DNA of 5,212 bases from Candidatus Fraserbacteria bacterium RBG_16_55_9 (GTDB lineage: Bacteria > Bipolaricaulota > Bipolaricaulia > RBG-16-55-9), in NCBI GenBank assembly GCA_001778455.1, contig MFGX01000118.1, forward strand, positions 22,510-27,721. The letters are read 5' to 3'. The notes beneath the pieces are model-generated. The model was given only the letters and a program-made list of their open reading frames with translations. It was not told the origin of the DNA and searched no databases. The position numbers were made by a program, and so were the translations under genes. Positions 1-4,736 of the stretch are shown here, one piece after another. Position 1 is the stretch's first letter, and every line of letters starts with the position of its first letter.

Positions 1-299
1 TGCCGGTGATGGCGTACAACTTGCTACACGCGATTCAGATTCTGGCAAGCGGAGCAAGTGCCTTCACGGAGCGATGCGTACGCGGGATCACGGTCAATGA
101 GGAGATGTGCAAGAAATACGCTGAGAGCACACCTCAGGTCGTGACGGCCTTGAGCCCGTACATCGGCTACGAGAAGGCTGCCGAAGTCCTCAAAGAGGCA
201 TTGGCCAAGAACAAGACGATTCGAGAAGTCGTGCTCGAAAAGAAGCTCCTCTCGAAGGAAAAGCTCGATGAGGCGATGGATCTCCGAAAGCTGACGTAG
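1..299 (+). CDS. fumC: Class II fumarase / aspartase superfamily lyase, C-terminal fragment (probably fumarate hydratase)
   Basis: Only the last 99 or so residues are present; the gene starts before the window and is read in the frame whose first full codon is at base 3. The fragment begins at the helix that reads PVMAYNLL, matching the 'P-V-I-A-Y-N-L-L' segment of the central helix bundle in class II fumarases. It continues with a small C-terminal domain containing RCVRGI, VTALSPYIGYEKAAEV, then IREVVLEKKLLS and a final LDEAMD. The 'TALxPxIGYxKAAE' block is a hallmark of the fumarase/aspartase superfamily. Fumarases hydrate fumarate to malate in the TCA cycle; aspartases release ammonia from aspartate. 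The signature loop (SSxMPxKxN) lies outside the window, so the two cannot be separated with certainty. AYNLL favours fumarase, while NEEMC instead of the usual NRERI leaves aspartase open. The stop codon lies 1 bp from the stop of the convergent Nudix gene. Confidence 0.72.
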   Translation, partial: PVMAYNLLHAIQILASGASAFTERCVRGITVNEEMCKKYAESTPQVVTALSPYIGYEKAAEVLKEALAKNKTIREVVLEKKLLSKEKLDEAMDLRKLT

Positions 300-300
300 C

Positions 301-789
301 TTACTTCCTATGCTGCTCGAGTGAGAGCACCAAGAATGGGTTGATCGGGCGTCCCTCGAAGAGGGGTTGTGCAATCTCTTCGTGCAAGGTCTGGACGGAC
401 TCGCGTTGGCCACGCCAAATGAGGAGCTTTAGCATCTTATCTAGAGGTAGCCAGCGGTAGTCGTCGTGCTCAGCGTTTAGAATCACCTTCTCATCGAGCT
501 CGGCAGCGAAACAAGGTACAAGTTCAACAGCATCTCCACTAAGCACATAAAAATGCTCGATGAAATCGAGCGACCAGAAGCTGGCAGGTGTAAGACCCGT
601 CTCTTCTCTTACCTCGCGCAGGCCGGCTTGAGCAGCCGTCTCTCCGGCTTCAATCCTCCCATGCACGGCCATCCAGACGTCGCCAAAATCGGGATCTCCC
701 GCGCGGCGATGCAGCGCTAGATATTCCGGTCCTCTTGTTGTCAGGCGGAACGGATAGACGCTGACCGTTCTCACTTCGCTCTTGGCCAT
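301..789 (-). CDS. Nudix hydrolase, NudB-like (nucleoside/dihydroneopterin triphosphate pyrophosphohydrolase type)
   Basis: This 162-residue protein is the usual size for a single Nudix domain. Residues 44-66 fit the Nudix box GX5EX7REUXEEXGU exactly: G44, E50, R58-E59, E62-E63 and G65-L66. The glutamates bind the Mg2+ used to cleave nucleoside diphosphates linked to another moiety. The segment before the box (LALHRRAGDPDFGDVWMAVHG) and a later EHDDYRW at 107-113, followed by a helix with a RESVQ motif, resemble dihydroneopterin triphosphate pyrophosphatases (NudB, folate synthesis). That substrate is an inference, since Nudix substrates are rarely readable from sequence. It has no signal peptide and should be cytoplasmic. 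It lies 15 bp downstream of the GYD-domain gene on the same strand and has only a weak ribosome site of its own, so co-transcription and perhaps coupled translation are likely. Its 3' end abuts the convergent lyase. Confidence 0.88.
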   Translation of the reverse strand: MAKSEVRTVSVYPFRLTTRGPEYLALHRRAGDPDFGDVWMAVHGRIEAGETAAQAGLREVREETGLTPASFWSLDFIEHFYVLSGDAVELVPCFAAELDEKVILNAEHDDYRWLPLDKMLKLLIWRGQRESVQTLHEEIAQPLFEGRPINPFLVLSLEQHRK

Positions 790-804
790 CAGAATCTCAG
801 TGAG

Positions 805-1089
805 CTACTTGAGCCCCTTGATGAATTGCTCGATGGGAATGGCGGCGAGAGTCGTAATCTTGACGCTACCGCGGGCTCCCAACTCCAGAGAAACGCGTGC
901 GACGGTCTCGTTGTTTGGCGCCTCCACGATGGTGAGAAAATCATATGGACCCAGAACAGCGTACTGGGCCACGATCTTCGCCCCCAATGTTTCCACTTCC
1001 TTGTTGACCTCCTGGATGCGCCCCGGGCGCTTCTTGATTGTCTCCGCTCCCTCGTCGGTGAGCGTGCTTAGAAGTATGTATGTGGCCAT
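805..1089 (-). CDS. GYD domain-containing protein (small ferredoxin-like fold, function unknown)
   Basis: The 94-residue protein matches the GYD family along its whole length. It opens with the strand MATYILLSTLTDEG, has a helix of the type 'IKKRPGRIQEVNKEVETLGAKI', then the family-defining LGPYDF at 46-51 (classical form LGxYD), then IVEAPNNETVARVSLELGARGSVKITTL, a strand-helix-strand typical of dimeric alpha/beta ferredoxin-like proteins. GYD proteins are widespread in bacteria and archaea, and no reaction is firmly established. It is cytoplasmic, with no signal peptide or membrane segment. The ATG is supported by a strong AAAGGAG seven bases upstream (1097-1103). It is the first gene of a probable two-gene transcript with the Nudix hydrolase, and it diverges from the small ubiquitin-like gene across a 160-bp gap. 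Confidence 0.85.
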   Translation of the reverse strand: MATYILLSTLTDEGAETIKKRPGRIQEVNKEVETLGAKIVAQYAVLGPYDFLTIVEAPNNETVARVSLELGARGSVKITTLAAIPIEQFIKGLK

Positions 1090-1096
1090 ACGAACT

Positions 1097-1103
1097 CTCC
1101 TTT
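1097..1103 (-). promoter_or_regulatory. Ribosome binding site of the GYD gene
   Basis: Read on the minus strand this is AAAGGAG, separated by seven bases from the ATG at 1089-1087. It is among the best Shine-Dalgarno matches in the window and fixes the GYD start. Confidence 0.75.
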
Positions 1104-1129
1104 CTGCGGCATCTTCTCTTCTGAGTAGC

Positions 1130-1159
1130 AGACTAGCACAGAAGCGAGAACTGGATCAA
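1130..1159 (-). promoter_or_regulatory. Candidate promoter for GYD-Nudix transcript
   Basis: On the minus strand TTGATC (1159-1154) is followed after 18 bases by TAGTCT (1135-1130), preceded by TGC, which resembles an extended -10 'TGn'. The -10 matches the sigma-70 consensus poorly (3 of 6), so this is only the best visible candidate upstream of the GYD gene. Confidence 0.25.
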
Positions 1160-1207
1160 ATGGCGTGAGAATTCTGAAACTTTGGGAACCCTCCCTCCGC
1201 TGGCATG

Positions 1208-1213
1208 TATATA
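1208..1213 (+). promoter_or_regulatory. Candidate -10 element (TATATA) upstream of the small ubiquitin-like gene
   Basis: TATATA stands out in an otherwise GC-rich gap 36 bases before the ATG at 1250. The only -35-like hexamer (TTGGGA, 1182-1187) is 20 bases away, which is long, so the assignment is weak. An imperfect dyad follows immediately (1214-1233). Confidence 0.3.
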
Positions 1214-1233
1214 GGCTAAGAACATCCTAAGCC
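1214..1233 (+). repeat. Imperfect dyad / 11-bp direct CTAAG repeat in the leader of the small gene
   Basis: GGCTAAG and CTAAGCC flank the six bases AACATC. They pair with one central A-A mismatch, giving a 7-bp imperfect stem. The same letters also form a direct repeat CTAAG at an 11-bp period (1216-1220 and 1227-1231). The position between the candidate -10 and the ribosome site suits an operator or a leader hairpin. It may equally be chance. Confidence 0.3.
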
Positions 1234-1238
1234 CAGCG

Positions 1239-1247
1239 AGGTGAGGA
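1239..1247 (+). promoter_or_regulatory. Ribosome binding site deciding the ATG at 1250
   Basis: AGGTGAGG lies just before AAC-ATG. It favours the ATG at 1250 over the in-frame GTG at 1241, which is itself part of the purine-rich site. Confidence 0.5.
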
Positions 1248-1249
1248 AC

Positions 1250-1621
1250 ATGAAGTTCATCTTCGTAAGATTCAGAGGCCTAGAGTCCTGCAGCAACTTG
1301 CAGTCTTGTCTCATGCTCGTCTCTCCCGAACTGACTGTCTCTGAACTGAAGTCACTCTGCGGAGTTGGCTCGGAGAGTGCGGTCTTCTCACCCACTTGCA
1401 GCATTCCTCTTAAGGATGAGGCAAGGCTGTACGATGTCATCCATGAGTTCGACACGGTTACGCTCGCGCCCTCATGGATTGATGCTCTGCTGGGTTGTGG
1501 TGTGTTGCTCCAAGCACTCCATGAAAGCGGGATGCCATCCGCCGGAGGGGGCCACCGTTATCCTGCTCAGCCTCTTTATGTCGCCGATGGAGATGAGCGC
1601 GATCAGAAGCCCATAATGTGA
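1250..1621 (+). CDS. Small hypothetical protein with ubiquitin-like (beta-grasp) pattern
   Basis: I do not recognise this 123-residue protein as a named family. Its first 75 residues follow the layout of ubiquitin-like beta-grasp domains: strand MKFIFVRFRG (1-10), strand LMLVSP (21-26), a helix start TVSELKSL (29-36), a short strand AVFS (44-47), then PLKDEARLYDVIHEFDTVTLAP (53-74 region). The last stretch matches the ubiquitin pattern 'xLxDxxxLxDxxIxxxxTLxL' residue for residue in spacing (L54, D56, L60, D62, I64, T69, L72). No terminal Gly-Gly is present; a GGG occurs internally at 99-101, ahead of a polar tail ending KPIM. Four cysteines lie in the domain (C14, C20, C37, C50), with a fifth at C83. 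No E1, E2, ligase or JAB peptidase gene is adjacent in this window. Start chosen at the ATG with a purine-rich site upstream. The 3' end overlaps the convergent fabI by 19 bp. The gene is likely real; its fold is inferred by eye. Confidence 0.55.
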   Translation: MKFIFVRFRGLESCSNLQSCLMLVSPELTVSELKSLCGVGSESAVFSPTCSIPLKDEARLYDVIHEFDTVTLAPSWIDALLGCGVLLQALHESGMPSAGGGHRYPAQPLYVADGDERDQKPIM

Positions 1622-2382
1622 AATCCCGCGTCCACATAGATGATCTCGCCGGTGATGCCGCTGGCGAGGTCGCTCAACAGGAAGAGTCCCGCTTTGCCCA
1701 CTTCCTCGTGAGTGATGTTGCGCTTCAAGGGAGCGCGCTCTTCGTAGACATGAAGAATATCGGTAAAGCCAGGCACGCCGCGGGCCGAGAGCGTCGAAAG
1801 CGGCCCAGCCGAGATGCCATTCACCCTGATCTTTTTCGGTCCCAATTCGTAGGCCAGTTGGCGAATGATCTGCTCCAATGCAGCTTTCGCCGTCCCCATG
1901 ACGTTATATGTGGGAACAGCCCGCTCGGCAGCCAGATACGTCATGGCAATGATGCTGCCCCCACCGGCTTTCTCCATGAGGGGCATTGCCAGTCTAGACA
2001 TGGGAACGAGTGAATACGCACTGATTTCAAGTGATGTTCGAAAACCTTCGCGCGAAGTGTAGTAGAATTCCCTTTCAAACTCCTCGTGAGGAGCGAAGGC
2101 CACACTGTGCACCAGATAATCTAGCCTGCCAAATTCACTATCGATGGTGTGAAAGACCATTTCCAGTTGAGCGTTATCAAGCACGTCACAGGGAAGAAGC
2201 AATGAGCCCTGAAGCGGGGAGACCAGCTCTTCCACGCTGGACTTGAGGCGTTCGCCTTGATACGTGAAGGCAAGACGTGCCCCCGCCTTATGGAGCAACT
2301 GTGCGATGGCCCAGGCAATGCTTCGCTTGTTGGCCACGCCGGCGACCAGCCCGGTCTTGCCACGAAGATCAATGGAGTACAC
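1603..2382 (-). CDS. fabI: Enoyl-[acyl-carrier-protein] reductase (NADH), FabI
   Basis: FabI reduces trans-2-enoyl-ACP to acyl-ACP, the last step of each FASII elongation cycle, in the cytoplasm. From the GTG at 2382 the protein is 259 residues, matching the usual 255-262. It begins with the Rossmann strand and the FabI-type nucleotide loop GLVAGVANKRSIAWAIA (11-27), then TYQGERL (40-46), VHSVAFAP (91-98), and the catalytic block MTYLAAERAVPTYNVMGTAK with Y149, Y159 and K166 in the Y-x6-K spacing. It then has RVNGISAGPLSTLSA (substrate-binding loop) and a C-terminal GEIIYVDAGFHIMG. All catalytic residues are intact; alanine 95 replaces the glycine of E. coli at the triclosan-contact position, which is common in other FabIs. 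An ATG at 2463 would add 27 residues with no family resemblance and would cover the promoter, so the GTG is preferred. It diverges from aspS and overlaps the small gene at its 3' end. Confidence 0.93.
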   Translation of the reverse strand: MYSIDLRGKTGLVAGVANKRSIAWAIAQLLHKAGARLAFTYQGERLKSSVEELVSPLQGSLLLPCDVLDNAQLEMVFHTIDSEFGRLDYLVHSVAFAPHEEFEREFYYTSREGFRTSLEISAYSLVPMSRLAMPLMEKAGGGSIIAMTYLAAERAVPTYNVMGTAKAALEQIIRQLAYELGPKKIRVNGISAGPLSTLSARGVPGFTDILHVYEERAPLKRNITHEEVGKAGLFLLSDLASGITGEIIYVDAGFHIMGF

Positions 2383-2392
2383 GCGCGCACGA

Positions 2393-2399
2393 CCCCCTT
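2393..2399 (-). promoter_or_regulatory. Ribosome binding site supporting the fabI GTG start
   Basis: On the minus strand AAGGGGG lies ten bases before the GTG at 2382-2380. Together with homology beginning at MYSIDLRGK, it decides the start in favour of GTG over the upstream ATG. Confidence 0.5.
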
Positions 2400-2417
2400 C
2401 GTTACAGACTGTTAGAA

Positions 2418-2447
2418 ACTTTACGCTCTGGCCGGTCAGGATTGCAA
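2418..2447 (-). promoter_or_regulatory. Candidate sigma-70-type promoter for fabI
   Basis: Minus-strand TTGCAA (2447-2442), an 18-base spacer and TAAAGT (2423-2418) each match consensus at four of six positions. Transcription would start near 2411, giving a leader of about 28 bases to the GTG start. Confidence 0.4.
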
Positions 2448-2454
2448 GTCTGTC

Positions 2455-2483
2455 TTGCCCCATGATCTGGATTTGGCTATGCT
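2455..2483 (+). promoter_or_regulatory. Candidate promoter for aspS
   Basis: TTGCCC (2455-2460), a 17-base spacer and TATGCT (2478-2483) form the best plus-strand promoter in the divergent gap, each hexamer matching consensus at four of six. The predicted transcript would start around 2490, only about a dozen bases before the ATG, so the leader would be very short. Confidence 0.35.
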
Positions 2484-2501
2484 GTTGACCGTGATGGGGC
2501 G

Positions 2502-3806
2502 ATGACGCTGAAACGGACTTGGGTTAATGAAGTGAAGGGACATATCGGCCAACGGGTGCTGCTCAAGGGTTGGATACACACCCTGCGGCCCATTGGGAAG
2601 CTACGCTTCATTGTATTAAGAGATCGCACGGGGTTCGTGCAAGCCAAGCTCAAGGGCGAGAAGGCACCGACGGAGGAGTTGAAGGAAGAGGCAGCGATTC
2701 AGATTATTGGGGCAGTCGTCCAGGATCAACGGGCTCCCGATGGCATCGAGGTCGACATCGAACAGTTGGTCATTCTCAGCTCACCTGTGGAGCCTCCTCC
2801 CATTCAAATCAACCGCCCTCTAGACGTGATCGGGGTGCGCTTGGAAACGGCGCTGGACCATCGGACTCTCAGTTTGAGACACCCGGAGATCGGCTCGGTC
2901 TTCCGCGTGCGAGCAGAGCTCATCTGGGCCTTCCGCGAATATCTGCGAGGTCAAGGCTTCTTGGAGGTGCAAACACCCAAGATCGTGGCCGCAGGTACAG
3001 AGGGTGGCACAGCTCTCTTTGCCGTTCAGTATTTTGAGCAGACCGCGTATCTTGCGCAGAGCCCCCAGTTTTATAAACAGATGCTGGTGGGGGCCGGCTA
3101 CGAGCGCGTTTTTGAAGTGGGTCCCGTCTATCGCGCAGAGCAGCACAATACCGCCAGGCACCTTAACGAGTACATCAGCCTGGATTATGAGATGGGCTTC
3201 ATCGACGATTTCCGGGAGATCACGCAGCTAGAGACCGAGCTTCTGCGATTCATGTTCGAGCACATCAAACGGGCTTGCCCGAAAGAGTTAGAGCTCTACA
3301 AAGCAGAGGTGCCGAAGGTACCAAAGGAGATCCCGCATCTGACGCTGGCCGAGGCGATTGATATTCTAAAGAAACGCTATAACAAGCACTGTGAAAGTGA
3401 CCTGGATCCGGAGGGTGAAAAACTGCTCTGTGAGTACACGAAGAAGGAACTTGACTCCGAGTTCGTCTTCGTGACGCATTATCCTCGGGCCACGCGCCCG
3501 ATGTACGCCATGCCGAACGAGGAAGATCCAACGCTCACGAACAGTTTCGATCTGCTCTGCCGAGGCTTGGAGATCACGACAGGCGGCCAACGAATTCATC
3601 CATATAACATGCTGGTGGAGAGCATGCGCAGCCGTGGCCTGGACCCGAAGAGTTTTGAGTTTTATCTAGAGATCTTCAAGTATGGGATGCCGCCACACGG
3701 TGGGCTGGCGATTGGGGCAGAGCGTTTGACAGCTCAACTCTTGAATCTCTCCAACGTGCGCGAGGCGAGCTTCTTCCCGCGAGACCGCACGAGAATTGTG
3801 CCGTAG
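2502..3806 (+). CDS. aspS: Aspartyl-tRNA synthetase, archaeal/eukaryotic type, predicted non-discriminating (Asp/Asn)
   Basis: This class IIb synthetase charges tRNA with aspartate. At 434 residues it is the short archaeal-type enzyme, not the roughly 580-residue bacterial AspRS with its GAD insertion. An N-terminal OB-fold anticodon-binding domain (about 12-95, VLLKGWIHTLR..FIVLRDRTG) is followed by the catalytic core. The core has motif 1 near 150-166 (FLEVQTPKI), the TEGGTALF loop (166-173), AQSPQFYKQ (185-193), motif 2 VYRAEQHNTARHLNEY (209-224, R211 and E213), FDLLCRGLEITTGGQR (349-364) and motif 3 GGLAIGAERL (400-409, R408). Two anticodon-domain positions that separate the specificities in this family are H26 (GWIH) and P79 (RAPDG). 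His and Pro are the non-discriminating state, against Trp/Gln and Lys in discriminating enzymes. This implies Asp-tRNA(Asn) is made and then amidated by GatCAB, which is not in this window. The ATG at 2502 has a GGGG only two bases upstream, so the exact start is uncertain by a few codons. Confidence 0.93.
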   Translation: MTLKRTWVNEVKGHIGQRVLLKGWIHTLRPIGKLRFIVLRDRTGFVQAKLKGEKAPTEELKEEAAIQIIGAVVQDQRAPDGIEVDIEQLVILSSPVEPPPIQINRPLDVIGVRLETALDHRTLSLRHPEIGSVFRVRAELIWAFREYLRGQGFLEVQTPKIVAAGTEGGTALFAVQYFEQTAYLAQSPQFYKQMLVGAGYERVFEVGPVYRAEQHNTARHLNEYISLDYEMGFIDDFREITQLETELLRFMFEHIKRACPKELELYKAEVPKVPKEIPHLTLAEAIDILKKRYNKHCESDLDPEGEKLLCEYTKKELDSEFVFVTHYPRATRPMYAMPNEEDPTLTNSFDLLCRGLEITTGGQRIHPYNMLVESMRSRGLDPKSFEFYLEIFKYGMPPHGGLAIGAERLTAQLLNLSNVREASFFPRDRTRIVP

Positions 3807-3818
3807 CTCTAAGCAGCT

Positions 3819-3877
3819 TCAACCGTCTTTTCTCAATATGTAGAGCATGGGGCATAGTTTCCCCAGCATGATGTAGA
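3819..3877 (-). other. Out-of-frame C-terminal tail of the methyltransferase
   Basis: Just past the G5 run at 3882-3878 (minus strand), the alternate frame reads VYIMLGKLCPMLYILRKDG and then TGA at 3821-3819. This is a coherent amphipathic ending for the methyltransferase, whereas the current frame ends with a cysteine/serine-rich string lacking protein-like character. One extra G in the homopolymer would join the two. Confidence 0.55.
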
Positions 3878-4483
3878 CCCCCAATAGCAGTCAGCCAAGA
3901 TATTCTCGAAAAGTTTGCTCCCCAGTTCACAAATCAGCCTTTCTCTCGTACGCATCATACGAGCGATATAGAGCAACTGCTTTGAGGTCTGCCTGTCGCC
4001 CTCCTCTTCTCGCCACTCCCTCCATTCGCTGCCGATGACGCTTCTTTCTATAATTCCCAAGCCAGAGCCCTGAACAGCGTTCTCGAAGTGCTCGGTGGAC
4101 ATGTTTTCAGGAACGATGGCGAGTGGAGCGTACAGACGTAACGCTTCTTGAGGCTCCAGCAGGTTGGTCGCAAACGTCATGAAGACGAGCATCTGCCCGC
4201 CGGGTTTAAGCACGCGAGTGCATTCCATGAACCCCTGCTGAAGATTTGGCACGTGGTTCAACACATCGCGGCACCAGATGAAATCAAAAGAACTGTCTGG
4301 GCAGGGTATGGATTCAATTCTTCCTATGACAGCATCTAGGAGATGAGCCAAGTTCTTCCTGGTGATTGTTTCATGAGCTGTCTTGATACTGTGCTTAACT
4401 GGGTCTACACCTACAACGCGGCACCCAAATCGCTGCGCGAGCTCACAAGAGTGATTTGCGTTTCGACAGCCAATGTCGAGCAC
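3833..4483 (-). CDS. Class I SAM-dependent methyltransferase, probably frameshifted at both ends
   Basis: The core matches the Methyltransf_11-type Rossmann domain. Motif I is LDIGCRNAN (2-10), degenerate against the usual GCGxG; acidic VVGVDP (23-28) would hold the ribose of SAM. Next come IPCPDSSFDFIWCRDVLNHV (60-78) and RVLKPGGQMLVFM (90-102). The substrate is not readable. As it stands the protein is 216 residues and starts with a GTG exactly at strand beta-1, although AAGGA lies seven bases upstream (4491-4495). The 13 in-frame codons before that GTG, back to the TAA at 4525-4523, still read like protein (TAFDEFSKDHL), suggesting the true N-terminus is cut off by an indel. At the other end a G5 run puts the reading out of frame. 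The gene may be a young pseudogene, or the sequence may carry two homopolymer errors. It converges on aspS. Confidence 0.7.
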   Translation of the reverse strand: MLDIGCRNANHSCELAQRFGCRVVGVDPVKHSIKTAHETITRKNLAHLLDAVIGRIESIPCPDSSFDFIWCRDVLNHVPNLQQGFMECTRVLKPGGQMLVFMTFATNLLEPQEALRLYAPLAIVPENMSTEHFENAVQGSGLGIIERSVIGSEWREWREEEGDRQTSKQLLYIARMMRTRERLICELGSKLFENILADCYWGSTSCWGNYAPCSTY

Positions 4484-4522
4484 TAGATGATCCTTGCTAA
4501 ATTCATCGAACGCCGTGGGTTC
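4484..4522 (-). pseudogene. Probable lost N-terminal coding remnant of the methyltransferase
   Basis: Thirteen in-frame sense codons (EPTAFDEFSKDHL) sit directly before the GTG and after an in-frame TAA at 4525-4523. Class I methyltransferases normally carry such a helix before motif I. A different frame opens with an ATG at 4568 (MSASGALTDLTVAPLRT) and would join this segment with a one-base loss, or a two-base gain, near 4517-4525. Confidence 0.35.
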
Positions 4523-4661
4523 TTAGGGGGGCCACAGTTAGGTCCGTTAGGGCGCCACTAGCAGACATGCCAGAATCGCTCAAGAGGCCATCGAGCATAC
4601 TTCCGAATTCACTCTTCGCGTTGGATTGGCTCGCTCTCTTATTGTTTTATCGTTCTGTGCA

Positions 4662-4679
4662 CTTAACGTTTTCTTAACG
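4662..4679 (+). promoter_or_regulatory. Pho-box-like direct repeat (CTTAACG twice, 11-bp period)
   Basis: CTTAACG (4662-4668), TTTT and CTTAACG (4673-4679) form two identical heptamers one helical turn apart. This is the geometry bound head-to-tail by PhoB/OmpR-family response regulators. The core resembles the TTAACA repeats of Bacillus PhoP and the CTTAAC-type repeats of cyanobacterial Pho boxes. The second copy ends nine bases before a TACAAT -10 element, where the -35 would be, and no good -35 hexamer is present, as in activator-dependent promoters. The identity of the regulator is inference. Confidence 0.5.
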
Positions 4680-4688
4680 CTTGTGCTG

Positions 4689-4694
4689 TACAAT
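4689..4694 (+). promoter_or_regulatory. -10 element (TACAAT) of the surface-protein promoter
   Basis: TACAAT matches TATAAT at five of six positions. Transcription would start near 4701, giving a leader of about 36 bases. The -35 position is occupied by the CTTAACG direct repeat. Confidence 0.55.
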
Positions 4695-4723
4695 GAACTC
4701 AACTAGGAAAGAGGCCAAAACTG

Positions 4724-4730
4724 AAGGGGG
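4724..4730 (+). promoter_or_regulatory. Ribosome binding site of the surface-protein gene
   Basis: AAGGGGG lies six bases before the ATG at 4737, an ideal spacing that fixes the start of the partial gene at the right edge. Confidence 0.6.
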
Positions 4731-4736
4731 ATTCTG

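Noticed and set aside
24..413. 129-codon minus-strand open frame across the lyase and Nudix 3' ends
   Set aside because: Antisense to the conserved lyase and out of frame with the Nudix gene; its composition is not protein-like.
1241..1249. GTG at 1241 as the start of the small gene
   Set aside because: It lies inside the purine-rich ribosome site that serves the ATG at 1250.
1365..1616. 83-codon plus-strand frame with a hydrophobic stretch inside the small gene
   Set aside because: No ribosome site and no recognisable domain; the overlapping frame has a good start and a beta-grasp pattern.
1618..2013. 131-codon plus-strand frame opposite fabI
   Set aside because: Antisense shadow of a strongly conserved gene.
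2383..2463. ATG at 2463 as the fabI start, giving a 286-residue protein
   Set aside because: The extra 27 residues have no FabI character, the family length and Shine-Dalgarno fit the GTG at 2382, and the extension covers the promoter.
2570..3161. Long alternate-frame and antisense open frames inside aspS
   Set aside because: aspS motifs are intact throughout; these frames have no start signals or known domains.
2502..3806. Asparaginyl- or lysyl-tRNA synthetase
   Set aside because: Close class IIb relatives, but the 434-residue length and the TEGGTALF, HNTARHLNE and GYD-free C-terminus (YGMPPHGGLAIGAERL, FPRDR) match archaeal-type AspRS.
3807..3832. Terminator between aspS and the methyltransferase
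   Set aside because: Only a weak AGCT/AGCT pairing and a short T run; no convincing stem.
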